From Bacteroidales bacterium (GTDB lineage: Bacteria; Bacteroidota; Bacteroidia; Bacteroidales; VadinHA17): a stretch of DNA of 64,000 nucleotides. Shown here in pieces: positions 27,239 to 36,495 of this stretch. The stretch's first letter is position 1. Each line of letters begins with the position of its first letter. A program made the position numbers and the translations under genes. The notes under the pieces were generated by a model. It did not search any database and was not told the origin of the DNA. It saw only the letters and a list, made by a program, of their open reading frames with translations. The stretch is taken from contig JAGPFZ010000002.1 of the NCBI GenBank assembly GCA_018056245.1, positions 1-64,000 of the forward strand, read 5' to 3'.

Positions 27239-28012
27239 TTACCAGTTAATTAACGTTTTCTCTCTCTCTTCTGCCGCTTTTGCTTCTCTCACTTTTTCCT
27301 GAACTTTCCTCTCGTTATTGGAAAGTGCCTCAAGAATCCTTTCAGCATCTTCTTTTGAAATACCCTGTTGTTCCTGGGTTTGCTGATCCTGTTGTCGATT
27401 CTCCTGCTGCTGTTGCTGCTGTTGTTGATTCTGATCCTGTTGTGCCTGTTGATTATTATTTTCTTCCCTATTCTTGTTATTTTCATTCTTATCCTGGTCA
27501 CCCTTCTGTTTATCCTGGTTTTGCTGTTGATTTTGTTGCTGCTTAAGTAAATCCTGGGCATAAGCAAGATTATATTTAGCCTTCATATTTTGAGGATTAA
27601 GCCTGAGAGAATTTTTATATGCCTCTATACTTTCGGCTATCTTATTGGCTTCCAATAAAGAATTACCAAGATTATAATAACTTTCTGATTTTCTAATAGT
27701 GTTGTTTTCGAGTTCAGCAGCTGCCATAAATTGTTTTGAGGCATCTTCAAATTTATTTTGCCGGTAAAGAGCGTCGCCCAGATTAAAAATAGCGCTTGTT
27801 GAGGAATTATTTTTTTCGAGAGCTTTTCTATACAATATTTCAGACTCATTGAAATTGTCCTCATAATATTTCGAATTTCCCTGACGAAGATATTTGCGTT
27901 CACTCTGAGAGAATGCCTGAAAATTCATTAAAATAAGCGCACTACATAAGATGAATATTTTGAGTAGCTTATATTTATTTAGTAGTATTATATATTTAAT
28001 ATAATATCTCAT
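27239..28012 (-). CDS. batC: BatC-like TPR protein with a Gln-rich region
   Basis: A 257-residue secreted or membrane-anchored TPR protein. An N-terminal hydrophobic stretch (about 14-35) is followed by TPR units at about 40-150 (AIFNLGDALYRQNKFEDA, YYNLGNSLLEANKIAESIEAYKNSL) and a strongly Gln/Asn/Asp-rich stretch at about 155-215 that is of low complexity. The tail holds GISKEDAERILEALSNNERKVQEKV, seen in Bacteroidetes BatC. The repeat DNA could vary in length between strains. It is flanked by batB (7-base gap) and batD. Confidence 0.85.
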   Translation of the reverse strand: MRYYIKYIILLNKYKLLKIFILCSALILMNFQAFSQSERKYLRQGNSKYYEDNFNESEILYRKALEKNNSSTSAIFNLGDALYRQNKFEDASKQFMAAAELENNTIRKSESYYNLGNSLLEANKIAESIEAYKNSLRLNPQNMKAKYNLAYAQDLLKQQQNQQQNQDKQKGDQDKNENNKNREENNNQQAQQDQNQQQQQQQQENRQQDQQTQEQQGISKEDAERILEALSNNERKVQEKVREAKAAEEREKTLINW

Positions 28013-28019
28013 AATTGAA

Positions 28020-29066
28020 TCATATTTTTATCTTAAAAAGTTTAAGTCCGGATAATTTCCAACTTCGTTTTTCCATTATCAGGAAATCAATTATTAACAT
28101 TATCAAAGAAAGACCGGCAAAAATCTGGAATTGGTCATTATATTCCGTATAGATTTTCCCCTCGAGTTCTTGTTTTTTCATTTTTCTTATTTCTGAGAAA
28201 ATCTGTTCCAATCCAAGGTTTATTGAGGAGGCTCTTACATATTTTCCATTTGCAGCGAGAGCTATTTCTTTCAGTATGTTCTCGTTGAGTTTTGAAATAA
28301 CTATATTACCCTGAGAGTCTTTCAGATAATCTCTTTTACCGTTTATATTTATAGCGATTGGAGCACCTTCGGGTGATCCAATTCCTATCGTATGGATAAC
28401 TATTCCCTGTTGTGCGGATTCTTTCGCTACTGCAACAGGGTTATCTTCATGGTTCTCACCGTCAGTGATAATAATTATTGCCCGGCTCTTATCCTGACCT
28501 GGAGAAAACGATCGCATGGCAAGTGATATTGCCGAGCCTATTGCTGTTCCCTGTTTTGGAACCATTGACGGATTAATAGTTGATAAGAACGTCTTTGCAG
28601 ATATATAATCGGCAGTTATTGGAAGCTGTACATAGGCGTCTCCGGCAAATACTATTAAACCTATTTTGTCGTTTTCGAGGCTTTCAATCATACGTGAGAT
28701 TGCTTGCTTGGCGCGTTCGAGCCGGTTGGGCTGAATATCTTCGGCAAGCATTGAATTACTGACATCGAGCGCAATAATCACTTCTACTCCTTCCCTTTTT
28801 ACTTCTTCGATTTTTGAACCGAACTGAGGTCTGGCAAGAACTATTGAAATGAAAACCAGAGCTAAAATTTGTAAAATAAACTTAACCAGATGTCGGGTGG
28901 AAGAAAAATCAGGGATAAGTCTTAATACCACCGATGTATTACCATATCTGGTCAGTGCCCTTCTCCGTCTTGCATTGTTAACTATGAAGAGAACGATCAG
29001 AACAGGAACTGCAAGCAGTAAATAGAGATACCCAGGGTTTGCGAATCTGAACAAATTCATAGACAC
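28020..29066 (-). CDS. batB: BatB von Willebrand factor A membrane protein
   Basis: A 348-residue protein with two N-terminal membrane helices (about 12-30 and 60-78), a VWA domain with MIDAS motif DVSNS (D101, S103, S105), and a C-terminal helix near 315-330. In Bacteroides fragilis BatB belongs to the Bat operon, which is needed for aerotolerance. It follows batA by 6 bases, as in that operon. Confidence 0.92.
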   Translation of the reverse strand: MSMNLFRFANPGYLYLLLAVPVLIVLFIVNNARRRRALTRYGNTSVVLRLIPDFSSTRHLVKFILQILALVFISIVLARPQFGSKIEEVKREGVEVIIALDVSNSMLAEDIQPNRLERAKQAISRMIESLENDKIGLIVFAGDAYVQLPITADYISAKTFLSTINPSMVPKQGTAIGSAISLAMRSFSPGQDKSRAIIIITDGENHEDNPVAVAKESAQQGIVIHTIGIGSPEGAPIAININGKRDYLKDSQGNIVISKLNENILKEIALAANGKYVRASSINLGLEQIFSEIRKMKKQELEGKIYTEYNDQFQIFAGLSLIMLIIDFLIMEKRSWKLSGLKLFKIKI

Positions 29067-29072
29067 TTCCCT

Positions 29073-30065
29073 TTATGTAAGACTTTTTAAAATAGTGTTC
29101 CTTACAAATATTTCAATCAGAAACAAAATAGCAGCAATTAGTGCAGGGAGGAAGAATTTTTCCTCCCTCATTCTATATTGCCGCACATCTATTTTTGATT
29201 TTTCCATTTTATCAATTTCAGCATATATCTGAGCCAGTTTTTCATTATCCGTTGCTCTAAAATATTTTCCGCCTGTCATTTCGGCAATACTTTTAAGTAC
29301 CTCCTCGTCAATTTCAACCTGCATGTCCTGATACCTCATTCCGAAAGGTGTCATTACCGGATAAGGGGCCACTCCTCTTGTACCAACACCTATTGTATAA
29401 ACTCTCACTCCAAAAGTTTTTGCAATCTCGGCAGCAGTAAGTGGTGCGATGATTCCTCTGTTATTAACTCCATCTGTAAGAAGAATCACAACTTTGCTTT
29501 TGCCGGGTGCGTCTTTAATTCTGTTTACTGCAGTTGCAAGTCCTTCTCCTATAGCAGTTCCATCTTCAATAATTCCGCTATGGATTTCTCTTAAAAGATT
29601 TATAAGAACAGCATGGTCTGTTGTAAGTGGGCATTGAGTAAAACTTTCGCCGCTAAAAACTACAAGGCCAATTCTATCGTAAGGTCTGCCTGAAATAAAT
29701 TCAATTGCGACATTTTTTGAGGCTTCAAGCCGGTCAGGTTTAAAATCGCGGGCAAGCATGCTTCCTGAAATATCGAGTGCAATAATTATATCTATTCCTT
29801 CTGTTGATACTTCCTGGTAAATGTTTGTAGCCTGAGGCCGGGCGAGAGCAACAATCAACAATCCGACAGCTAATACTCTAAAAGAGAATAAGATATGACG
29901 AAGTATTACTCTGAAAGTTACAGGGTGATTTTCAAAAGGAGAAATAGAAGAAACTCTGAGTGCAGCAGTTGATTTTCTATATCTTAAAATATAAAGTAAT
30001 ATCATTAATGGCAGGAGTGCCAGCAAGTATAAAAATCCTGGAGATGCAAATACAATACCTCTCAT
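29073..30065 (-). CDS. batA: BatA von Willebrand factor A membrane protein
   Basis: A 330-residue VWA protein paralogous to BatB. N-terminal helices are at about 8-26 and 54-74, the MIDAS motif is DISGS (D98, S100, S102) and a C-terminal helix is near 308-325. The upstream 328-residue gene overlaps its start by 4 bases (ATGA, 30062-30065), so translation is coupled. VWA/MIDAS domains bind divalent metal and mediate protein contacts, here likely with BatB and the MoxR ATPase. Confidence 0.92.
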   Translation of the reverse strand: MRGIVFASPGFLYLLALLPLMILLYILRYRKSTAALRVSSISPFENHPVTFRVILRHILFSFRVLAVGLLIVALARPQATNIYQEVSTEGIDIIIALDISGSMLARDFKPDRLEASKNVAIEFISGRPYDRIGLVVFSGESFTQCPLTTDHAVLINLLREIHSGIIEDGTAIGEGLATAVNRIKDAPGKSKVVILLTDGVNNRGIIAPLTAAEIAKTFGVRVYTIGVGTRGVAPYPVMTPFGMRYQDMQVEIDEEVLKSIAEMTGGKYFRATDNEKLAQIYAEIDKMEKSKIDVRQYRMREEKFFLPALIAAILFLIEIFVRNTILKSLT

Positions 30066-31048
30066 TCGTTTATTTCCTCTTTTGATGAATCAGTTGTTTC
30101 TTTTTCTGTTTCAGAAGGCTGCTCCGTAACCATAGTTGATTTAATATAGTCCCATGCGTATTTGAAAATAAGTTCATTCTCGCTTGGTTCAGGTTTATAT
30201 TTTGCAAATTTTACCAGGTCACCTTCGGTAAGGATTTTTCTTAGTTTCATATAATTCTCATCCTTGCTTACTCCTGCCAGTAATAATGCCTGAAGTGTTT
30301 CGGATGTTGTCATTTCCAGTGCCGGCACTGAATACCTGTTCATAATATATTGTCTAATTATTTCCGTTAGCCTTGCATAGTATTTTTTAATCTCTCCTTT
30401 TTCCCATAGTTTTTCCGATTTTAGTTTTTCAAGTTCCCTGAAAGCAATTACATGTGCTGGTTCTGACGGTCTAATGACCTGCATAGAGGGTCCTTCTTTT
30501 TTCCGGCGTTTTATTATCTTTATTGCTAACCATATAAGTACTCCTATAAATAAAGCAAGAAGAATCCATGGGATAACCTCTCCTGCCGTAACGGGGACAC
30601 GTGCAGGGTCAACTATATCGAAAATTGCAGAAGTTGTATCAGGAGGAGTCATTTCAACCCTCATTACCTGAAGCCAGACGTAATCAGAATAAAACCTGCG
30701 GATGCCCGAATCGCTCTTTAACTCGGCATAAACAGGTGGAACCTGATAGAATCCTGAATCGAATGAAGTTACTAAATACTCATGTTTTATCCTTATATAA
30801 TTGTCGCTTAAAAACGAGGAATCAATATTGGGGCCTTTAAGTATCTCGATTTGTTTAATTAAAGTGTCTTTAAAGATAGGAAGAGTAAGAGGTAAGTCCT
30901 TCGGCTTATCAAATGTTATTATATATCTGACATGGTCGCCAATATATATTTTTGTCGAGTCAAAAGAGGCTTTTACTCTCACATCCTGTGGTAAAGTATA
31001 AGGAGATAAGATAAAAATCGAAAAAAACGATAATATAAAACGCCTCAT
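30062..31048 (-). CDS. Bat-cluster membrane protein, BatD-related
   Basis: A 328-residue protein with a signal peptide (about 1-21), a beta-sandwich domain (VKASFDSTKIYIGDHVRYIITFDKP) that resembles a shortened BatD domain, one membrane helix at about 165-186, and a cytoplasmic helical domain. Such proteins regularly sit between DUF58 and batA in Bacteroidetes. It directly abuts the DUF58 gene and overlaps batA. The role is unknown apart from membership in the Bat complex. Confidence 0.8.
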   Translation of the reverse strand: MRRFILSFFSIFILSPYTLPQDVRVKASFDSTKIYIGDHVRYIITFDKPKDLPLTLPIFKDTLIKQIEILKGPNIDSSFLSDNYIRIKHEYLVTSFDSGFYQVPPVYAELKSDSGIRRFYSDYVWLQVMRVEMTPPDTTSAIFDIVDPARVPVTAGEVIPWILLALFIGVLIWLAIKIIKRRKKEGPSMQVIRPSEPAHVIAFRELEKLKSEKLWEKGEIKKYYARLTEIIRQYIMNRYSVPALEMTTSETLQALLLAGVSKDENYMKLRKILTEGDLVKFAKYKPEPSENELIFKYAWDYIKSTMVTEQPSETEKETTDSSKEEINE

Positions 31049-31915
31049 TTACTGTCTTTTTTTAAAAAATCTTATCAATGGCTGAACATAATCCTCGCCT
31101 GTAGAAATCCATGCCGAATCAACTCCAGCTTTTCGAAATACGTTCTGAATTGTTTCGGTATGACTCTCCCACCATTTGGAATATTCCTCCCGTACCTTTT
31201 TCAATGAAGTATCAACCCATTTTTCCAACCCTGTTTCAGGGTCATATACTCTAATAAGTCCCAAATCGGGTATCATTTTTTCAGCGGGGTCAAATATTTT
31301 GAGGGCTGCTATATCGTGCTTATTTGCTGCTATTCTTAATGATTCCTCGAAATCGGGAGTTATAAAATCTGAAATAACGAATGCTGTACATCTTTTCTTT
31401 ATTGCATTAGTCAGGTAACGTAGAGGTTCATTAAGATTAGTATTTTTGTTTTCAGGTTCGAAATCGAGCAGTTCTCTTATGATTCTTAAAATATGTTTAC
31501 TACCTTTCTGTGGTCTGATAATCTTTTCAACTTTATTGGAAAAGAGAATAACTCCTGTCTTGTCGTTATTGAGGATAGCAGAAAATGAAAGCACTGCGGC
31601 AATTTCGGTCATTATCTCTCTTTTGAAACCAGTTGTAGTGCCGAACATACCTGAGCCGCTAACGTCAACGAGAAGCATAACTGTCAATTCTCTTTCCTCC
31701 TCGTAAACTTTCACGTAAGGATGGTTAAAACGGGCTGTCACATTCCAGTCTATGTTTCTTATATCATCGCCATACTGATATTCACGAACTTCGCTAAAGA
31801 CAATACCTCTACCCTTGAATGCGCTGTGATACTGGCCGGCAAAAATATGCTTGCTGAGTCCACGTGCCTTAATCTCTATTCTTCTTACTTTTTTAAGAAG
31901 TTCAATAGTTTCCAC
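31049..31915 (-). CDS. DUF58 protein, MoxR-associated
   Basis: A 288-residue cytoplasmic DUF58 protein. The family signature is clear: KGRGIVFSEVREYQYGDD followed by IRNIDWNVTAR, and a VWA-like acidic motif VDVSGSG near residue 92. DUF58 proteins accompany MoxR AAA+ ATPases and are thought to be clients or adaptors. It sits between the 144-residue exported protein and the 328-residue membrane protein in the cluster. Confidence 0.9.
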   Translation of the reverse strand: METIELLKKVRRIEIKARGLSKHIFAGQYHSAFKGRGIVFSEVREYQYGDDIRNIDWNVTARFNHPYVKVYEEERELTVMLLVDVSGSGMFGTTTGFKREIMTEIAAVLSFSAILNNDKTGVILFSNKVEKIIRPQKGSKHILRIIRELLDFEPENKNTNLNEPLRYLTNAIKKRCTAFVISDFITPDFEESLRIAANKHDIAALKIFDPAEKMIPDLGLIRVYDPETGLEKWVDTSLKKVREEYSKWWESHTETIQNVFRKAGVDSAWISTGEDYVQPLIRFFKKRQ

Positions 31916-31924
31916 GATAATCTA

Positions 31925-32359
31925 TTATATTTTTGGTTTGACATTGATGCTGATATTCAATGTCCATTCTTCGTCTTTAAGTTCAACAGAGTATCTTTGT
32001 CCGTTCCTTTCATCTTCCCACTGGTTATTTCCAATCGGTTTGTATTTTGAGTTAAGTTCGGCTATCTTATTATCTTTAAGATTTTTATCACATAATAGTC
32101 TAATACTTCTGCAAACTGAATCGGCCGATAAAAAGAAAAATAGCGTTTGTGTCTGGCTTCTGTCTGTATATTTCAGATATCTGAAAGTATTATTAAAGGT
32201 CAAACCCTGAAGAACCATATCTTTTTGGTTCACTTTCATATAATTTCTTACTTCTCTTTCGTGATATCCGATAAGATTAGGTTGCCCCTTTGCCGGAAAA
32301 ATAACAAACAAGCAGCCAGTAATAATTATAATAAAAACTTTTATTGATTTAATGTTCAT
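31925..32359 (-). CDS. Secreted protein of unknown function within the Bat cluster
   Basis: A 144-residue protein with a signal peptide (about 1-25, ending AKGQ) and a small alpha/beta domain. It begins 3 bases after the moxR stop and ends 9 bases before DUF58, so it is co-transcribed and well placed to be a functional part of the cluster. I recognise no family name. Confidence 0.75.
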   Translation of the reverse strand: MNIKSIKVFIIIITGCLFVIFPAKGQPNLIGYHEREVRNYMKVNQKDMVLQGLTFNNTFRYLKYTDRSQTQTLFFFLSADSVCRSIRLLCDKNLKDNKIAELNSKYKPIGNNQWEDERNGQRYSVELKDEEWTLNISINVKPKI

Positions 32360-32362
32360 ATT

Positions 32363-33358
32363 TTAAGGCACTTCTATTGTATTAAGAATTTCGGTGATAA
32401 TATGATCCTGATTGATATTTTCAGCTTCGGCCTCATAAGTAAGTCCTATTCTATGACGCATTATATCGGCACATACTGCTCTTATATCTTCAGGAATTAC
32501 ATAACCTCTACGCTGGATAAAAGCATAAGCTTTGGATGCAAGTGCAAGGTATATTGAAGCTCTGGGGGATGCTCCGTAAGAGATCATGCCTGAAAACTTC
32601 ATAAGGTTGAATTTTTCTGGCTCGCGTGTTGCAAAAACAATATTAAGAATATAATCTTCGATTTTTTCGTCCATATATACTTCCCTGACAATATTTCTGG
32701 CATTGAGGATATCGGAAGTTTTTATTATGGTATCAGCTTTCGGGAATTCCTTTGCGATATTTTCGCGTAATATATTTTTTTCTTCGCTCATAGTTGGGTA
32801 GCCAATGAGTACTTTCAGCATAAACCTGTCGACCTGTGCTTCAGGAAGTGGATAAGTACCTTCCTGCTCGATAGGGTTCTGTGTGGCGAGAACAAGAAAA
32901 GGTTCATTAAGTTTAAAAGTATATTCTCCAATTGTAACCTGTCGTTCCTGCATTGCTTCAAGAAGAGCGCTCTGAACTTTCGCAGGCGACCTGTTTATTT
33001 CATCGGCAAGTATGAAGTTGGCAAAAACCGGTCCCTTCTTTACTGTAAATTCTTCTGTTTTCTGGCTGTAAATCATTGTGCCTGTCAAATCGGCAGGCAA
33101 AAGATCAGGAGTAAACTGTATCCTGCTAAATTTGGCTTCAATTATCGAGGCCAGTGTTCTAATTGCCAGCGTTTTTGCGAGTCCGGGTACACCTTCGAGA
33201 AGAATATGTCCATTCGACAGCAACCCAATAAGCAAACTTTCAATAAGATGTTTTTGCCCCATTATTACTTTGCTCATTTCCATCTTTATTAAATCGACAA
33301 AGGCACTTTCTTCCCTGATCTTTTCATTAAGAATTTTAATGTCGGCGGTCTGTTCCAT
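32363..33358 (-). CDS. moxR: MoxR-family AAA+ ATPase
   Basis: A 331-residue AAA+ ATPase with Walker A GVPGLAKT, Walker B ILADEINRSPAKVQSALLEAMQE, and sensor motif LVLATQNPIEQEGTYPLPEAQ. MoxR proteins act as chaperone-like ATPases on VWA proteins such as BatA and BatB. The frame is open to 33436, but the upstream residues read as an unrelated hydrophobic stretch and overlap a promoter element at 33379-33386, so the ATG at 33358 (MEQTADIK) is chosen. It is the first gene of the Bat operon. Confidence 0.93.
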   Translation of the reverse strand: MEQTADIKILNEKIREESAFVDLIKMEMSKVIMGQKHLIESLLIGLLSNGHILLEGVPGLAKTLAIRTLASIIEAKFSRIQFTPDLLPADLTGTMIYSQKTEEFTVKKGPVFANFILADEINRSPAKVQSALLEAMQERQVTIGEYTFKLNEPFLVLATQNPIEQEGTYPLPEAQVDRFMLKVLIGYPTMSEEKNILRENIAKEFPKADTIIKTSDILNARNIVREVYMDEKIEDYILNIVFATREPEKFNLMKFSGMISYGASPRASIYLALASKAYAFIQRRGYVIPEDIRAVCADIMRHRIGLTYEAEAENINQDHIITEILNTIEVP

Positions 33359-33378
33359 ATTTATTTTTTTAAAAGCTG

Positions 33379-33386
33379 CAAAAGTA
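33379..33386 (-). promoter_or_regulatory. Promoter -7 element of the moxR-bat operon
   Basis: CAAAAGTA on the plus strand reads TACTTTTG leftward, matching the Bacteroidetes -7 consensus TAnnTTTG. A start about 7 bases further on would leave a leader of roughly 14 bases before the moxR ATG at 33358. A clear -33 TTTG is not seen. Confidence 0.5.
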
Positions 33387-33494
33387 AATAAATAATTATT
33401 TGTTATTAATAAAATAGAAAGACAAAAAAATAACACAAATCTGAAAAGGTATGTTAATATGTGTTAAAATATTGTTAAATGAACAAGGAGATTT

Positions 33495-34685
33495 TTACTT
33501 GTTAAATGAAACAACATGATTAAAAGGATACCATGGGAAATTAGCTCTGGAAGCGCTTTTGAGGGCTAAAATCATTATAGCAGGAACAAGCTCAATATTT
33601 GTATATCTGGTAAAAACAAGGGCAATCAGAATAGAAATAATTGAAAGCCAGAAAACAATTCTGAACCATATGATTCCATTTTTGTTAAGAGCAAGTGATA
33701 AAAGGCATAGCAATATAAATGGATTGCACCATATTATATTCAAATTCCACTTTGTTTGTTCGTGGTCGGTGATGAAGTTGAAAAATATCATCAAAATAGC
33801 CAGAATAGTGAAAATTGCAAATAAGGCTACATCTAAATAATTGACAAACAAAGTATTCTGAAATTTTACACTAACAAGAAGTATTAAAACGAAAATTACA
33901 ATCAAGATTAACATTGGAGAAGAGTAAAATGGCGGCTTTTGTTGCATTGATTCAAATTCGAAAATTGTCTCTATATTTTGGAGTAATGGTATCATTTTCC
34001 TGTTACGGTTAATTACAACTTGTGAAAGGTTTCTTTGCAAGTCGAGAGGAAGAAACATTTGATCACGGAATGTTGCTTTTTTGTCGGCAGGAAGTCCAAG
34101 TAAAAAATCTATACCAAGTTTCAGCCATGGATAGTTACGATGGTATTCAGATAGTTTTTGCCTGAAAGTAGGGATTTTGTTACTCTCATAAGGCGGGTAG
34201 ATGAGCTTCCCTTCATATATTTTTTCAAAGAGGTCGCGTATTCTTGTAGAGCAATTGTCGTAGAAAAAATCGTACAGGTAAAAAATATTTTCAGGTTTTA
34301 AATTTTCTTCAAGAAGAGCCATCAAGTACTTTAAATCTTCCGATTCCATGTTTACCTTCTGCGAATAAACTGATCTTTTATCAATTAGATATTCTTCCAG
34401 AAAAACATTATAGGGATAAACACCGAGCATATATCTTAATTTGCCGCTTGCAAATTTCCACACAAAATTTTTCGTGTTGAAATCGAAAACTCCCCAATTA
34501 TAAACAACATCAATACCTGCCGAGGGAATAGCTACTCTGATAGCGCTGTGCCCATATAACGAGTAGGTTTCAGTGCCAGGAGAGCATGTTATAAGGTAAA
34601 CCGATGTATCGTTTACTACCTGACTTCTAAGATTAACCAGACATGTAAATATAAGTAGAGCTGAAAGTATAAATCTGAATTTCAT
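33495..34685 (-). CDS. DUF4105 (Lnb N-terminal-like) membrane protein
   Basis: A 396-residue protein with a signal peptide (about 1-21) and a DUF4105 domain. The family motifs LITCSPGTETYSLYGHSAIRV, YNWGVFDF and DFFYDNCSTRIRDLFE are clear; the conserved His and Cys may form a papain-like site. Four or so membrane helices follow at about 258-370. In Bacteroidetes such proteins are common, and the function is not firmly known. Confidence 0.85.
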   Translation of the reverse strand: MKFRFILSALLIFTCLVNLRSQVVNDTSVYLITCSPGTETYSLYGHSAIRVAIPSAGIDVVYNWGVFDFNTKNFVWKFASGKLRYMLGVYPYNVFLEEYLIDKRSVYSQKVNMESEDLKYLMALLEENLKPENIFYLYDFFYDNCSTRIRDLFEKIYEGKLIYPPYESNKIPTFRQKLSEYHRNYPWLKLGIDFLLGLPADKKATFRDQMFLPLDLQRNLSQVVINRNRKMIPLLQNIETIFEFESMQQKPPFYSSPMLILIVIFVLILLVSVKFQNTLFVNYLDVALFAIFTILAILMIFFNFITDHEQTKWNLNIIWCNPFILLCLLSLALNKNGIIWFRIVFWLSIISILIALVFTRYTNIELVPAIMILALKSASRANFPWYPFNHVVSFNK

Positions 34686-34850
34686 CGTTTTACAGTTATA
34701 AGTATAATTTTATTTCCTGCAAATCATATATTTTGCCTGAAATATTCATAAAATAAACCATATATTCGCTGTATGTAAACGTAAGCTTTTTTCTCAACAA
34801 TAAAAATATTGAAATGCAACTATAAAAGCATTTTAAATTGATTTTTTTTC

Positions 34851-35474
34851 ATGGCAGGTTTCGACATCCTTTACAGTCTTAAATTATTGCCCGGTATAAT
34901 CATCGGACTAACAGTGCACGAGTTCAGTCATGCCTTTATAGCGCAGAGATGCGGTGATAACACTTCTGCGGAACAGGGCAGAGTAACTCTTAACCCGCTG
35001 AAGCATATAGATCTTCTTGGATTTTTGATGCTTTTCATAGCCGGTTTTGGCTGGGCAAAACCTGTGCAGTTCAATGAAATGAACTTGCGGAATCCAAAAA
35101 TGGATGTTTTGAAAATTGCTGTTGCCGGCCCTATTTCAAATGCCATAACTGCTATGTTACTTTCGGTCATTTTTGTCGTTTTTAATTTTTCATTTGGCAT
35201 TGCGGGTGAGCTCATTATTTATGCTATATTCATTAATTGGGGTTTGTTTATTTTTAACCTTATTCCCATTCCTCCCCTCGATGGTTCGCATCTTCTTTTT
35301 CAATGGTTCAAAAAATATCCAGAAGTATATAATGCAATATATAAATATGGTACAATAGCACTTTTTATTCTTCTGATTTTCGCTATCGGCTCAAATAAAA
35401 ATCTTTTGCCAATTGGGTCGCTTATTGAATTTATTTCCAAAGGATTCCTTAAAGTATTGGGATATTATTTATAA
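34851..35474 (+). CDS. M50 (site-2 protease family) membrane metalloprotease
   Basis: A 207-residue short M50 protease. The zinc motif is H23-E24-F-S-H27 in the first membrane helix, and the third ligand lies in PPLDGSH near residue 140. There are about five membrane helices and no PDZ domain. Such short rhomboid-sized M50 proteins cut substrates inside the membrane, but their substrates are mostly unknown. The next gene starts 43 bases downstream on the same strand. Confidence 0.9.
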   Translation: MAGFDILYSLKLLPGIIIGLTVHEFSHAFIAQRCGDNTSAEQGRVTLNPLKHIDLLGFLMLFIAGFGWAKPVQFNEMNLRNPKMDVLKIAVAGPISNAITAMLLSVIFVVFNFSFGIAGELIIYAIFINWGLFIFNLIPIPPLDGSHLLFQWFKKYPEVYNAIYKYGTIALFILLIFAIGSNKNLLPIGSLIEFISKGFLKVLGYYL

Positions 35475-35517
35475 ATTTGCATTTTGTTGTTATTCAGTTC
35501 TGACAAAATTAAGATTA

Positions 35518-36231
35518 ATGGTTAAAAAGAAATTACTGTCAGTTTTTATGTTATTTTTAATAATGTTGTCTGTCTGTTCCCTGACTTTTTCTCAAGAAGA
35601 CAAGTACACTAAATTAAGGAAAGAGATGGTGAACAAACAAATTGTTGCCAATGGCATCAGGAATCCACAGATAATAAAGGCGATGCTTAAAGTTCCAAGG
35701 CATTTGTTTGTACCGGAAGAATTAATTGACAGAGCGTATGACGATACGCCTTTACCTATAGGTTATAATCAGACTATTTCTCAGCCTTTTATTGTGGCGT
35801 ATATGACTGATCTAGCAAAGCCTTCAAAAAACAAAAATGCACTTGAAATTGGTACAGGTTCAGGATATCAGGCTGCCGTCCTTGCTGAATTAATTGATAG
35901 TGTGTATTCTATCGAAATTATCCCTGAACTGGCAAAAGAAGCTGCGGAAAGACTATCTCGTCTCGGATACAGAAATGTTGTTGTACGCTCCGGCGACGGT
36001 TACAACGGCTGGAAAGAACATGCGCCATACGATATTATTTTGGTTACTGCTGCAGGTGATCATATACCTCAGCCCCTTCTCGACCAACTTTCAGAAAATG
36101 GCAGGCTGATAATGCCTGTCGGCTCACCATCTTCGGCTCAATATCTATATCTTGCTGTAAAAAAGAATGGTAAGATTGAACGCACAAGGCTTGCGATGGT
36201 TAGGTTTGTACCATTATTGAGAAGCAAATGA
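35518..36231 (+). CDS. pcm: Protein-L-isoaspartate O-methyltransferase, exported form
   Basis: The start is placed at ATG 35518 (MVKKKLLSVF), giving 237 residues; the frame is open to 35413, but that part overlaps the M50 gene and does not look coding. The enzyme methylates isoaspartyl residues so that damaged proteins can be repaired. Family motifs are VPRHLFVPEE, TISQPFIVAYMTD, the SAM-binding LEIGTGSGYQAAVLAE and DIILVTAAGDHIPQPLL. A signal peptide (about 1-25, ending LTFSQ) indicates export, while E. coli Pcm is cytoplasmic. How SAM would be supplied outside the cytoplasm is unclear. Confidence 0.9.
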   Translation: MVKKKLLSVFMLFLIMLSVCSLTFSQEDKYTKLRKEMVNKQIVANGIRNPQIIKAMLKVPRHLFVPEELIDRAYDDTPLPIGYNQTISQPFIVAYMTDLAKPSKNKNALEIGTGSGYQAAVLAELIDSVYSIEIIPELAKEAAERLSRLGYRNVVVRSGDGYNGWKEHAPYDIILVTAAGDHIPQPLLDQLSENGRLIMPVGSPSSAQYLYLAVKKNGKIERTRLAMVRFVPLLRSK

Positions 36232-36295
36232 TTTAATATATTGAGTTATTCCTCTATTGCTGGATACACGTTAAAGATAGCAAATTTATTTGTTG

Positions 36296-36369
36296 TGATT
36301 CCGGAGCGATTCGAACGCTCGACCCACAGCTTAGAAGGCTGTTGCTCTATCCAACTGAGCTACGGAACC
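36296..36369 (-). tRNA. tRNA-Arg (anticodon UCU)
   Basis: Read leftward, the 74-base gene folds into a full cloverleaf: acceptor stem GGTTCCG with CGGAATC (one G-T pair), D stem GCTC/GAGC, anticodon stem ACAGC/GCTGT with loop CTTCTAA (anticodon TCT, reading AGA), and T stem GAGCG/CGCTC with loop TTCGAAT. Discriminator base A follows; CCA is not encoded. Confidence 0.96.
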
Positions 36370-36495
36370 TTTTTTCAGCTTTCAAAATTAATTCTTTTTT
36401 CAGATTCTGCAAGATTAATAATATTCTGTGAGGCCTCTAAAAATGTGGTAAAGAATTGATTATTAATTATACTCGTGGGATAAATTAGGTTATGT

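Noticed and set aside
27280..27567. Overlapping frames opposite and within the batC Gln-rich tract
   Set aside because: They are low-complexity shadows (runs of Leu, Val or Asn) produced by the CAG/CAA-rich repeat of batC.
33359..33436. Longer MoxR N-terminus
   Set aside because: The extra 26 residues are unlike the family and would overlap the promoter element at 33379-33386.
35413..35517. Longer isoaspartyl methyltransferase N-terminus
   Set aside because: It would overlap the end of the M50 protease gene, and the following ATG gives a good signal peptide.
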